Shown piece by piece: positions 1-6,589 of a stretch of 7,825 nucleotides of DNA; positions within the stretch are counted from its first letter, which is position 1; the number at the start of each line of letters is the position of its first letter. Position numbers and translations under genes: made by a program. Source of the stretch: Methanomicrobiales archaeon (lineage in GTDB: Archaea > Halobacteriota > Methanomicrobia > Methanomicrobiales > Methanoculleaceae); contig JAAZOW010000002.1 in the NCBI GenBank assembly GCA_012797575.1, forward strand, positions 1-7,825, written 5' to 3'. The notes beneath the pieces were generated by a model that was given only the letters and a program-made list of their open reading frames with translations, did not search any database and was not told the origin of the DNA.

Positions 1-276
1 CATCTTCTCGACCGAGTAGGTCGTTATGACCGAAACGATCTCGATCCCCCCGGGGAGGACGACCGTCACCTCGCTGCTCACGGGGCCTTTCTTGATCAGC
101 TTGATGGTACCTCTCAGCTGGTTTCTTGAACTCACTTCCACACGATCACCAACTTTAGCGGTCTCTACGTGGACATAATAACCTTGTGGTGGCCCGGTCG
201 GGCTCTGTGGCGTCTCCAAAAGATCCTCACCGAGGGTGGACAAGCACCCGGCGCACAGGACTTCGCGGGCAGGCAC
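1..276 (-). CDS. TOBE/Mop-domain molybdate-binding protein, partial (3' end beyond left edge)
   Basis: The minus-strand translation contains a Mop/TOBE core: VSSRNQLRGTIK, then KKGPVSSEVTVVLPGG, then IEIVSVIT and SVEKM at the window edge. This closely follows the family pattern of 'LSARNQLKGTV..I..GAVNAEV...LPGG..I.S.IT..SV'. Mop domains bind molybdate or tungstate and occur in storage proteins, ModE regulators and ABC transporter subunits; which of these this is cannot be told here. The start is uncertain. The frame is open back to a TGA at 331-333 but has no ATG. GTG at 276 is used here; TTG at 219, with a GGTGAGG motif five bases upstream, is an alternative. Residues ahead of the Mop core include Cys-Ala-Gly-Cys, suggesting a small metal-binding segment. 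Third positions are C/G-rich back to about 315, so coding probably starts further upstream (see the frameshift finding). About 92 codons are visible. Confidence 0.75.
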   Translation of the reverse strand, partial: MPAREVLCAGCLSTLGEDLLETPQSPTGPPQGYYVHVETAKVGDRVEVSSRNQLRGTIKLIKKGPVSSEVTVVLPGGIEIVSVITTYSVEKM

Positions 277-397
277 CCTGCCGCCTGAAGCCCTGCAGAC
301 GGTATCCGCGAAGGAGACTGCTGCATCATGTCATCGCATCTTCGAAGGTTTTGATGCGTGAGGTGCAGTGCCAACAATCACACGGAATGACGACAAT

Positions 398-439
398 GAC
401 CTGGCTTTGCGAGCCCTCCCCCTTCTTTCAATATACCGG
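398..439. repeat. Diverged direct repeat, copy 1
   Basis: This copy starts GACCTGGC and ends TTTCAATATACCGG. It shares both ends with the copy at 699-737 (GACCTGGC ... TTTCAATATTCCGG), and both have a pyrimidine-rich CCCTCCC in the middle. It lies just upstream of the coding-like sequence that leads into the TOBE gene. On the minus strand its end reads TATATTGAAAG, which could double as an AT-rich promoter element; that is speculative. Confidence 0.55.
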
Positions 440-521
440 CACCCCACCCCGCCTGGCTCATCGCACCTCCTCCCCCCTCCCGGGCGGGGCGGGGGCAGTC
501 ATGGCGATACCCCGGGAAGGC

Positions 522-577
522 CGTATCCGGGAGAATGAACCCACGCGCCGGCTCCCCCTCCAGGTTCTCCCCATACG
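522..577. repeat. Imperfect inverted repeat
   Basis: The left arm at 522-541 (CGTATCCGGGAGAATGAACC) and the right arm at 563-577 (GGTTCTCCCCATACG) are complementary apart from small bulges. They could fold into a stem of about 15 pairs with a loop of roughly 21 bases. Function is unknown; it could be structured RNA or a relic of repeat sequence. Confidence 0.35.
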
Positions 578-621
578 CTGGACCATGGGAGGTATCTCCA
601 CGGGAGGAGGGGCAGACGGGA

Positions 622-640
622 AGGGGGCAAAAAGCCCCCT
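622..640. repeat. Perfect 7-bp hairpin, AGGGGGC-aaaaa-GCCCCCT
   Basis: The arms 622-628 and 634-640 are exact reverse complements around a five-base A loop. On the minus strand the loop is TTTTT. No gene ends next to it on either strand, so there is no support for calling it a terminator. Confidence 0.5.
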
Positions 641-670
641 CCCCTGTCACTCTTGGGTTCAATATGCCGG
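641..670. repeat. Diverged direct repeat, copy 2 (partial)
   Basis: It contains TGTCACTCTTGGGTTCAATA followed by TGCCGG and matches GGTCACTCTGCTTTCAATATTCCGG-type sequence in the copy at 699-737. It lacks the GACCTGGC end. Its CAATATGCCGGAAT end (660-673) is itself the left arm of an imperfect inverted repeat whose right arm is at 681-697 (ATTCCGCGCCCATATTG). Confidence 0.5.
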
Positions 671-698
671 AATCTGAACAATTCCGCGCCCATATTGC

Positions 699-737
699 GA
701 CCTGGCCCTCCCGGTCACTCTGCTTTCAATATTCCGG
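699..737. repeat. Diverged direct repeat, copy 3
   Basis: This copy starts GACCTGGCCCTCCCGG, continues TCACTCTGC and ends TTTCAATATTCCGG. It is the most complete copy, because it shares the GACCTGGC end with copy 1 and the GTCACTCT segment with copy 2. Confidence 0.55.
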
Positions 738-773
738 CGTTCCCTGCCCCGCCCTCTCCCCGGGCAGAGTGAC
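714..773. repeat. Perfect 10-bp inverted repeat with a 40-base spacer
   Basis: GTCACTCTGC at 714-723 and GCAGAGTGAC at 764-773 are exact reverse complements. The left arm lies inside repeat copy 3 and the spacer holds the TTTCAATATTCCGG core. This could be the terminal inverted repeat of a tiny element or a long-loop stem. No transposase is nearby. Confidence 0.5.
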
Positions 774-872
774 ACTAGAGAAACTACAAATGGCGCGACG
801 AGGGGCAAAAACATCCCTGAAGATCTCTCAAATGTACGATTGACTATGAGCGCTACACCACACGGAGATGGC

Positions 873-901
873 ATCGGGAGATCTCTTCAAATATCTCCGA
901 T
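873..901. repeat. Short imperfect inverted repeat upstream of the cassette
   Basis: ATCGGGAGAT (873-882) pairs with ATCTCCGAT (893-901) with one bulged G around a 10-base spacer. The block AGATCTCTTCAAAT (879-892) also resembles AGATCTCTCAAAT at 821-833, giving a loose direct repeat 58 bases apart. The position, about 100 bases before gene A, would suit an operator, but nothing shows that a regulator binds here. Confidence 0.35.
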
Positions 902-980
902 AGATACAAACAAAACCCAAAAAAAGACTGCTTTCTTAAAGAGCGGGCCGGCGAGGTACGCATCCTTGCAAACTCGATGA

Positions 981-990
981 ATACTATTAA
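981..990 (+). promoter_or_regulatory. Weak TATA-box-like element before gene A
   Basis: ATACTATTAA lies in an AT-rich patch just upstream of gene A. With usual archaeal spacing (about 25 bases from the box to the transcript start) transcription would begin near 1010. That would fit the alternative start at ATG 1023 with a short leader better than ATG 1002. A second candidate, TTTCTTAAAG at 932-941, would fit the 1002 start. The match to the archaeal consensus is poor in both. Confidence 0.2.
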
Positions 991-1001
991 CGTCTTCTGG
1001 G

Positions 1002-1868
1002 ATGACTGTACCCCTGACGAGCATGGACGACCTGGTCAAAACGCTAAACGCCCAGACCAATAACCTGAGAGCCCTTATACGATCGATTAAAAAGCTCATG
1101 GCCGAAGAGGCAGACATACTGAAGCGTCTGGATACCCTGCATCGTGAGATACCTGCGGTAGAGAGGCAATCACAGCGCCTCAGACTTGAGCAACCCCTGA
1201 TCGATGAGATAGCGGGTGCGCTGAATACCTGGAGGGAAGAGACTGGGGAATTGGAGTCCCGTGCCAAAGCAGCGTTTGGAGAGGAACTGGAGCAGTTGCT
1301 CGCAGCACACGGGCATTCCCTTGAAGGAAACTACCCAAAGCTGAAGACCTCATTCTACACAATCGTCGTCGATATCCGCTCTAACCGGGTGACCCTGTAT
1401 TATGGCCCGGAGGCAGAGAGGATTGCCGCCACACCGGCCCTCCCGGAAGACGTCTGCAATGAGATCCTCAAACATGAAACCTCTCTGGCAGATCGGGTAC
1501 TCGATGAGGATGCATTCCTGGCAGACCTCTTTGAGGCCTATTCGGTCTGCCTGCACCGGTCGAATAAAAGGATCGGGGCGGAGGTGCCCATTCCCGAGAT
1601 CTTCTCCACATTTGCATTCATCACACAGGACACCCGGTTTGTAAAAAATCCAGTGCGGGCAAACTACCACGGGGGCGACCGGGCAACGTTCAGCTACGAC
1701 CTGTACAGCCTAAAAGAGCGCACCACTGGCAGCTACGAGATGGTGACGATCACAGCACGGCGCGGAGAGACCAGGAGCCGCTATGATACCCTCTGGATAC
1801 CCGGATCCCCGGGGAGGGGGACTGGGGAACTGATCTCGGGGATAAAGTTTAGAGAGGCGACGAAGTGA
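1002..1868 (+). CDS. Gene A: coiled-coil protein of unknown family, first gene of the cassette
   Basis: I do not recognise a named family. The 288-residue product has an N-terminal half (about residues 8-105) dominated by charged heptad-like helices (LIRSIKKLMAEEADILKRL, LDTLHREIPAVERQSQRL) that should form a coiled coil. A globular C-terminal half follows, beginning GNYPKLKTSFYTIVVD and RVTLYYGPEAERI, with a Ser/Thr/Arg-rich tail. There is no signal peptide, membrane segment, nuclease motif or P-loop. Its stop overlaps the GTG start of gene B, so it is almost surely co-transcribed and translationally coupled with the ATPases. By position it may be the adaptor or sensor subunit of their complex, comparable to the small first gene of the PbeABCD module; this is inference. 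The start is uncertain: ATG 1002 is the first ATG after a stop at 978, ATG 1023 also works, and neither has a clear Shine-Dalgarno sequence. Confidence 0.85.
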   Translation: MTVPLTSMDDLVKTLNAQTNNLRALIRSIKKLMAEEADILKRLDTLHREIPAVERQSQRLRLEQPLIDEIAGALNTWREETGELESRAKAAFGEELEQLLAAHGHSLEGNYPKLKTSFYTIVVDIRSNRVTLYYGPEAERIAATPALPEDVCNEILKHETSLADRVLDEDAFLADLFEAYSVCLHRSNKRIGAEVPIPEIFSTFAFITQDTRFVKNPVRANYHGGDRATFSYDLYSLKERTTGSYEMVTITARRGETRSRYDTLWIPGSPGRGTGELISGIKFREATK

Positions 1869-3097
1869 ACGTGACAGATGCGGAGCAGGACATACCCCAG
1901 TTAGACCGGATCCATGCCAGGAGGATCGTTCAGGATGTCGGGGGTAGCGGCCAGCCGCCGATCTACGGGTATCAGTTCTTCACCGCCGGCATCGGCCCCT
2001 ACCTCGACACGATCGAGGATGAGTATCTCTCAGACTTCATACCCGCCGGCGGGAGCTCGTTTAAACTGGTCATAGGGACGTACGGAGGGGGAAAGACTCA
2101 CTTCCTGTACAGCGTGCAGGGCAAAGCCTGGGACCAGGAGTACATCACAGCGTACATCGAGCTGAGCCAGAACTCGACACCACTCCACAGACTGGAGGAG
2201 GTATATAGGGCGATCGTTGCAAACCTGCTCTATCCCCAGGAAGCCACAGCCCTTCTCCGTGGTTACGATAAAGGCATAGAAGCCACCCTCAAGGCATGGT
2301 TCCTCTCAAAGCAGGAAGAGTACACCCGGTACTTCCCTGAGGATAAACTTGAACCGGCGCTCGCCGACTACGCCAATGATATCGGCCCATACGAGAGCAA
2401 GAGCTTTCAGAACGCGATCAGGCAGGCGTTCCTGACCCAGCTCCAGGGGGACGACGAGGAGTTTAATCTCATCGTTCAGTGGCTGAAAGGCGAGAACCCC
2501 CCCAAAAACCTCCTGAAGGAGTACCACATATTCGAGAAACTCGACAGATCGACTGCATTCAAATTCCTGAGGGACCTGATCCGCTGGATCCAGGAGATCG
2601 GGTATACAGGCCTCATCATCCTGATGGATGAGGCTGAGCAGACCCCGAGCATGTCGACAAGGCAGCGGGAGACTCTGCTCAACAACCTCCGGGAACTCGT
2701 GGATGCCTGTTCAAAGGGCACCGTTATGAGCACGATGATCTTTTACGCCGTCCCTGATGACAGTTTCCTCGAAGGAAGGACTGCCGTGTATGAGGCGCTC
2801 AACCAGCGGCTTGCAACCGTCTTTGAAGGGCCGATCAACCCAACCGGTGTCAGGATAGATCTCGAACACCTCGAAGTGAACCCGGAGGCCTTCTTGAGAG
2901 AGGTTGGAGAGAAGCTTGCAAGGATATACGAGGTAGCCTACGAGATCTCATTCGACCCCGACATACTGGATGCGAAGCTCCAGGAGATATCGGAGTGGGC
3001 CTACAGAGAGAGGTTTGGAGAGATCGGCTATAAACGGGCCTTCGTGCAGCAGGCCATCAAGACTTTCCACGAACTCCGATATGAAGCATCGCAGTGA
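1865..3097 (+). CDS. Gene B: P-loop ATPase, DUF2791/BrxD-like
   Basis: The 410-residue protein has a Walker A motif GTYGGGKTHF (residues 71-80, Lys77) and a Walker B motif LIILMDEAEQ (about 250-259, Asp255-Glu256). Between them are SQNSTPLHRLEEVYRAI after the first core strand and a VQWLKGE motif near residue 205. The segment LLNNLRELVD, then a hydrophobic strand and FYAVPDDSFLEG, follows Walker B. This pattern of P-loop, 'TPLH..E.YRAI' and DEAE is typical of the DUF2791 ATPases that include BrxD of BREX systems; those act with helicases in phage defence, with exact role unsettled. The GTG start overlaps the gene A stop (GTGA), and GAGAGG at 1852-1857 sits seven bases ahead, which fixes the start well. 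It abuts gene C. The two ATPases differ in sequence and domain layout, so they may form a hetero-oligomer; this is inference. Confidence 0.87.
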   Translation: MNVTDAEQDIPQLDRIHARRIVQDVGGSGQPPIYGYQFFTAGIGPYLDTIEDEYLSDFIPAGGSSFKLVIGTYGGGKTHFLYSVQGKAWDQEYITAYIELSQNSTPLHRLEEVYRAIVANLLYPQEATALLRGYDKGIEATLKAWFLSKQEEYTRYFPEDKLEPALADYANDIGPYESKSFQNAIRQAFLTQLQGDDEEFNLIVQWLKGENPPKNLLKEYHIFEKLDRSTAFKFLRDLIRWIQEIGYTGLIILMDEAEQTPSMSTRQRETLLNNLRELVDACSKGTVMSTMIFYAVPDDSFLEGRTAVYEALNQRLATVFEGPINPTGVRIDLEHLEVNPEAFLREVGEKLARIYEVAYEISFDPDILDAKLQEISEWAYRERFGEIGYKRAFVQQAIKTFHELRYEASQ

Positions 3098-4717
3098 ATG
3101 GCCAGGGGTAACCATAGAATGACTGAGACCGTCGACCACGAGCGCTACGGCACCGGTGTTGTTGAGGGACGGAGGTACCAGGGCTTCGAGCTGCTTGTTC
3201 AGTTTTCATGTGGTATCAGGAGATGGGTTCCCCGCAGCGAGCTGCGGAGGGCTTCACACAAAGGTATCCCTCCCGGGCGGGGTGGTGCAGAACCGGCACC
3301 GCTCCTGGCGGGCACGGCTCTATCGGATCTGTCAGACGGAGGCGCCGGGCTTCCAGACATGATCACACCGACCAGCTCCGACGCGATCGGGGTGCCGGTG
3401 ACCGATCTGGTGTTGTGTTCCCGGCCGCCGCAGGACGTCGTGGCTCCGGAGAGAGAGATATTCGCCCTCCCCGACGCAGAGGGAGTTGGTGGAGGAGACC
3501 CTCAGAGATACACGGATCACCGGGCACCGTCTCCGGAAAGGGATGCAAGATTGAGAGCGAGGGGTACCATTGAGGCCCTTCGCCAGGGCGGCGTCCCGCG
3601 TGAGATGGTCGAACACCTCACCACCGGCAGGGATGGCGAGCTCAATGCGATTCAAGAATGGCTGGAGTCCGGGGATGGCTGCCTGCGCATCGATGGAGAC
3701 TACGGCGTGGGAAAGAGCCATCTACTGGACTTGGCTGCTCTGCACGCACTGCATGCAGGATGGGCCGTCGCGAGGGTCGAGATAGATCCCAATGAGACGC
3801 CGTTTCATAAACCAAAACGGCTCTACCAGAGCATAACCCGATCCCTCAAGTACTACTCTGGCGACCAGCTCCACAACTTCAGCGATCTCATGACGTTCGT
3901 GGCCGAATCCCCGGAATCAGATGATACCCGGACCCTGAGGGGCCACCCCTACTTTGGCACGTTCATCCGGTACTGGGGAGTGGACTCAGACAACGAAGAC
4001 CTCTGGGACTGGATAGGGGGGGAGAGCACCGCATACCGAAGCTACCTTCCCCGGATGCTCGGCTATCAGCTCGCCGCAAACATATACTGCAACCTCCTGA
4101 GCGGTCTTGGCTGGATCGCAAAAGATATACTCGGTCTCAGGGGGCTTTTCGTGCTCATAGATGAGGCTGAGAGCATCGATAGGTCGTTTTATTCAAACTA
4201 TCAGCATACGATGGGACTCAATACCCTGAAAGGACTCATATTCACGGCGAACGGCAACCGATCCCTCATCAGGGAAGCAACAGAGGAGCAGGCGATCAGC
4301 CGTCAGGCTGGAAGAGGGCAGATCGGGCGCTACTCAGGCCTTCGCTACCCCGGAGACAGGCAACATCAGTTTTCGTACATCTGGAGAGAGGATACCAGCA
4401 TAAAGATCGTGCTTGCGTTTGTTCCGGAGTTTTTTGAGTCCCTCGGATACGATAACGATGCCTACCTGGCGGTCAGGGAGATGCCGTCGCTCAACATCGA
4501 GTCACTATCCCGCATAGACCATGCACGCCTGCTCAGACAGATCACCGATATATATCGGGAGGCGTACCATTTCGAACCTCAGGGAGACGTATTCGAACTC
4601 CTCCCGAAAGGAAAGACACGAATTTTTGTAAAAGCAGCGGTTGAGGCGCTGGACCTTATGCGATTCCACCCCGGCCAGGACCTGCAGGATCTTGTCATCC
4701 ATGATCGCGAGGAATGA
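3098..4717 (+). CDS. Gene C: DUF2791/BrxD-like ATPase with N-terminal Tudor/SH3-like domain
   Basis: The 539-residue protein has three parts. Residues about 10-50 (VDHERYGTGVVEGRRYQGFE ... RRWVPRSEL) look like the small Tudor/SH3-like barrel found at the ends of UvrD/PcrA-type helicases and in CarD-like proteins, usually a nucleic-acid or protein contact module. Residues about 52-150 are a Gly/Pro/Ala-rich, probably flexible linker. From about 155 comes the ATPase: ARGTIEALRQGGVPREM, Walker A GDYGVGKSHLL (200-210, Lys206), VEIDPNETPFHKPKRLYQSI, and Walker B GLFVLIDEAESID (Asp355-Glu356). This architecture is that of BrxD/DUF2791. The ATG directly follows the gene B stop (TGAATG). ATG 3119 is an alternative start with AGGGGT upstream. 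The gene overlaps the start of gene D. The product is probably a cytosolic, DNA-associated motor or switch ATPase working with the helicase, judged from family context. Confidence 0.87.
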   Translation: MARGNHRMTETVDHERYGTGVVEGRRYQGFELLVQFSCGIRRWVPRSELRRASHKGIPPGRGGAEPAPLLAGTALSDLSDGGAGLPDMITPTSSDAIGVPVTDLVLCSRPPQDVVAPEREIFALPDAEGVGGGDPQRYTDHRAPSPERDARLRARGTIEALRQGGVPREMVEHLTTGRDGELNAIQEWLESGDGCLRIDGDYGVGKSHLLDLAALHALHAGWAVARVEIDPNETPFHKPKRLYQSITRSLKYYSGDQLHNFSDLMTFVAESPESDDTRTLRGHPYFGTFIRYWGVDSDNEDLWDWIGGESTAYRSYLPRMLGYQLAANIYCNLLSGLGWIAKDILGLRGLFVLIDEAESIDRSFYSNYQHTMGLNTLKGLIFTANGNRSLIREATEEQAISRQAGRGQIGRYSGLRYPGDRQHQFSYIWREDTSIKIVLAFVPEFFESLGYDNDAYLAVREMPSLNIESLSRIDHARLLRQITDIYREAYHFEPQGDVFELLPKGKTRIFVKAAVEALDLMRFHPGQDLQDLVIHDREE

Positions 4718-6296
4718 GACGCTCCGGATGAAGAGAAGTCTCAGGAGAACGTGGCACACATTCTTCGTTCGGTTTGGAAGGCTCCTCCCGATACAGGCGG
4801 CTGCAATCCCGGTCGTGCTTGCCGGGAGGAACGCGACTTTAGTATCGCCCACGGCAAGCGGAAAGACCGAGGCGGTCATCGCACCGCTCTGTGAGCGCAT
4901 CTTGACGGAAGGGATCGAGGGACTCTCGGTGCTGTATATAACCCCGACGCGGGCGCTGGCAAACGACCTCTATGACCGGTTGAACGACCAGATCAGGCAA
5001 CTCCACCTGCAGATCGACGTAAAGACGGGAGATAGGCCCACCCTCAACTGGAAGAACCTCCCTGACATAGTGGTCACAACCCCGGAGTCGTTCGACTCGA
5101 TGCTGTGCAGGCACCCTGAAGCCCTCGCCTCCATCGAGGCGGTGGTCCTCGATGAGATACACTTCCTCGACGGGACATACCGGGGGGACCAGCTGCGCCT
5201 TCTGCTGAAGCGGTTGAGGCACATCAGGCGAGACTTCTCCGTGTATGCCCTGTCCGCTACGGTCAGCAATCCCGAAGAGGTTGCCGCGCGGTATGCTCCC
5301 GACTGCGAGATCATCCAGGTAGCGGGGAGACGGGCCTTTCGCGAATCATACGTCCAGGCGCTTGAAGAAGTAGCGGAGTGTGCCGAGAAGGAAGGACTCA
5401 ATAAATTCTTGATCTTCTGCAACAGCCGGAAGAGGACCGAAACGCTCGCCGTCGAGGCCAAACGGCTCTGGGGACCCGGCAGGGTCGTCGTGCACCACGG
5501 GAGCCTGCATAAGAAGGAGAGGACCGAGGCCGAAGAGACGATGAAGTCCGCCAGGCGGGCAGTCTGTGTATCGACCATGACACTTGAACTCGGCATCGAT
5601 ATCGGGGATATCGATGGCGTGGTCCTTGCAGACCCACCCTATGATACCGCCTCGTTCATCCAGAGGATAGGGCGTGCGGGGAGGCGAACCGGCGAGATTC
5701 GAATCTTCGCCATCTGTGACGACAACCGGGAGGTCTTCGAAGATCTCGTTGCGGCAGCCCGAAGTAACCTCCTCGACGAGAGGGTGTACCATGAAGACCT
5801 CTCAGTGGTGGTGCAACAGATCTTCTCGATCCTGTATGCAAACCCATCGGGGGTGGAACCTGCCGCCCTCATGGAGATCTTCGAGGGGTTCGTCTCAGAA
5901 CAGGCGCAGGTCGAGCGCATCATAGACCATCTCCGCGAGCACGATCACATCGTCCAGAAGGTGGACCGGCTCTATGCATCAGAGTCGGTCATGAATCTTG
6001 GTGACCGCGGAAAAATTCATTCCAATATCACTGATTCGATCGGCGTCCTGGTCATCGATAGCAACAGGAATCGCGAGATCGGGGAGATCGTGCTACCGAC
6101 AAAGATCATCCAGGGGATGAGGCCTTTTGTTCTCGCCGGGAGGGTATGGAGCATCGAGAGGGCCACGAGGCAAAGGCTCTACGTCAGGCAGATCCATGCT
6201 TCCGCCGCCCCGGCGGAGTTTCACCAGTCCACATCTGTTGGGGCATACTTTGACTACCTGCCGGAGGATATGCAGCGGAAGGATTTGTGCAGGTGA
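4701..6296 (+). CDS. Gene D: compact Lhr-like superfamily 2 DEAD/DEAH helicase
   Basis: All core helicase motifs are present (residue numbers from ATG 4701). Motif I is SPTASGKT (49-56), Ia TPTRALAND (81-89), Ib TTPES (126-130), II DEIH (151-154), III SAT (185-187), IV FLIFCNSRKRTE, and V-VI STMTLELGIDIGDIDG and QRIGRAGRRTG (from 321). After the two RecA domains comes a winged-helix-like region (VERIIDHLREHDHIVQKVD) and a segment ending RPFVLAGRVWSIERA, typical of the Lhr family. The product is about 531 residues, shorter than canonical Lhr cores (about 800 or more), and ends soon after that segment. Lhr-like helicases unwind or translocate on nucleic acid and recur beside DUF2791 ATPases in defence loci (for example BrxHI). 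ATG 4701 overlaps gene C by 17 bases; ATG 4728 is an equally reasonable start that still keeps the Q-motif-like RFGRLLPIQ. Confidence 0.9.
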   Translation: MIARNETLRMKRSLRRTWHTFFVRFGRLLPIQAAAIPVVLAGRNATLVSPTASGKTEAVIAPLCERILTEGIEGLSVLYITPTRALANDLYDRLNDQIRQLHLQIDVKTGDRPTLNWKNLPDIVVTTPESFDSMLCRHPEALASIEAVVLDEIHFLDGTYRGDQLRLLLKRLRHIRRDFSVYALSATVSNPEEVAARYAPDCEIIQVAGRRAFRESYVQALEEVAECAEKEGLNKFLIFCNSRKRTETLAVEAKRLWGPGRVVVHHGSLHKKERTEAEETMKSARRAVCVSTMTLELGIDIGDIDGVVLADPPYDTASFIQRIGRAGRRTGEIRIFAICDDNREVFEDLVAAARSNLLDERVYHEDLSVVVQQIFSILYANPSGVEPAALMEIFEGFVSEQAQVERIIDHLREHDHIVQKVDRLYASESVMNLGDRGKIHSNITDSIGVLVIDSNRNREIGEIVLPTKIIQGMRPFVLAGRVWSIERATRQRLYVRQIHASAAPAEFHQSTSVGAYFDYLPEDMQRKDLCR

Positions 6297-6589
6297 CGCC
6301 CTCCGGCGCACCCGGACTGCCGACGCGCACAAGGTGGCATCCCGATGAGATCGAGGGCGAACCGGATACCCCTCTTACCAGATCGCCCGGCCCATCAGGG
6401 TGACCTGTTCACAGAACCGGTGAGTACCGCTGTGCCAGGAACGACGCCGGCAGGCGACATGGCCGCGCGGAACCCATCGATCCGCCGGACAGTGGGAGGC
6501 GCAAAAGACGGTTCGCTGCCTCGGGGGGATGCCGTGAACACGCCTTCCTGGCCAGACTTTTTGCCTTTTCCCGGTCAAGAGTACACTGG
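6293..6589 (+). pseudogene. Ambiguous coding-like stretch: possible broken 5' part of gene E
   Basis: A GTG at 6293 overlaps the helicase stop (GTGA), the same coupling as between genes A and B. It opens a frame with G/C-rich third positions (WHPDEIEGEPDTPLTRSPG), halted by TGA at 6401-6403. That same frame is then open without interruption through gene E to 7246. The helicase frame is also open after its stop, from 6297 to 6728, with ATG 6345 preceded by AGGTGG at 6332-6337; it reads GDLFTEPVSTAVPGTTPAGD, a flexible-looking segment. A run of six G at 6523-6528 is a possible slip site between the two. So this may be the frameshifted or decayed N-terminus of gene E, a separate small gene, or spacer. 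No frame shows a recognisable domain. Confidence 0.35.

Larger units (their letters stand above)
334..1001. other. Long intergenic region rich in repeats and hairpins
   Basis: I see no convincing gene in most of this stretch. Open frames on both strands translate into low-complexity Pro/Arg/Gly-rich products with no recognisable motif, as expected for GC-rich non-coding DNA. The exception is a short coding-like minus-strand frame at about 326-427, discussed with the TOBE gene. The stretch carries three diverged repeat copies, several inverted repeats and homopurine/homopyrimidine runs. From about 840 to 1000 it becomes more AT-rich, as expected for the promoter region of the plus-strand cassette. 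Both flanking genes point away from it, so promoters for both directions should lie here. Confidence 0.6.

Noticed and set aside
378..662. Minus-strand 94-codon open frame in the repeat region
   Set aside because: The product is Gly/Pro-rich and without motifs, and it overlaps repeats and the hairpin. Open frames of this size arise by chance in GC-rich DNA.
398..773. CRISPR array
   Set aside because: The three related copies are diverged, unequal in length and irregularly spaced, with no uniform repeats or spacers and no cas genes in the window.
186..843. Plus-strand open frames of 163 and 102 codons
   Set aside because: They run antisense to the TOBE coding frame or through the repeat region, have Arg/Pro-rich shadow-like composition and show no domain.
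4714..4717. ATGA overlap at the gene C stop as the helicase start
   Set aside because: That ATG is in a different frame from the helicase and reaches a stop after five codons.
1865..6296. Firm assignment of genes A-D as BREX or as PbeABCD
   Set aside because: Only motif-level similarity can be seen by eye, and the hallmark BREX (PglX, PglZ) and phosphorothioation (DndCDE) genes are not present. The resemblance is recorded as a hypothesis and no gene symbols are given.
6401..6403. In-frame TGA read as selenocysteine in gene E
   Set aside because: No selenocysteine-type partner sequence is evident, the flanking residues match no selenoprotein family, and use of selenocysteine is not expected in the inferred lineage. 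A mutation or an unrelated frame is simpler.
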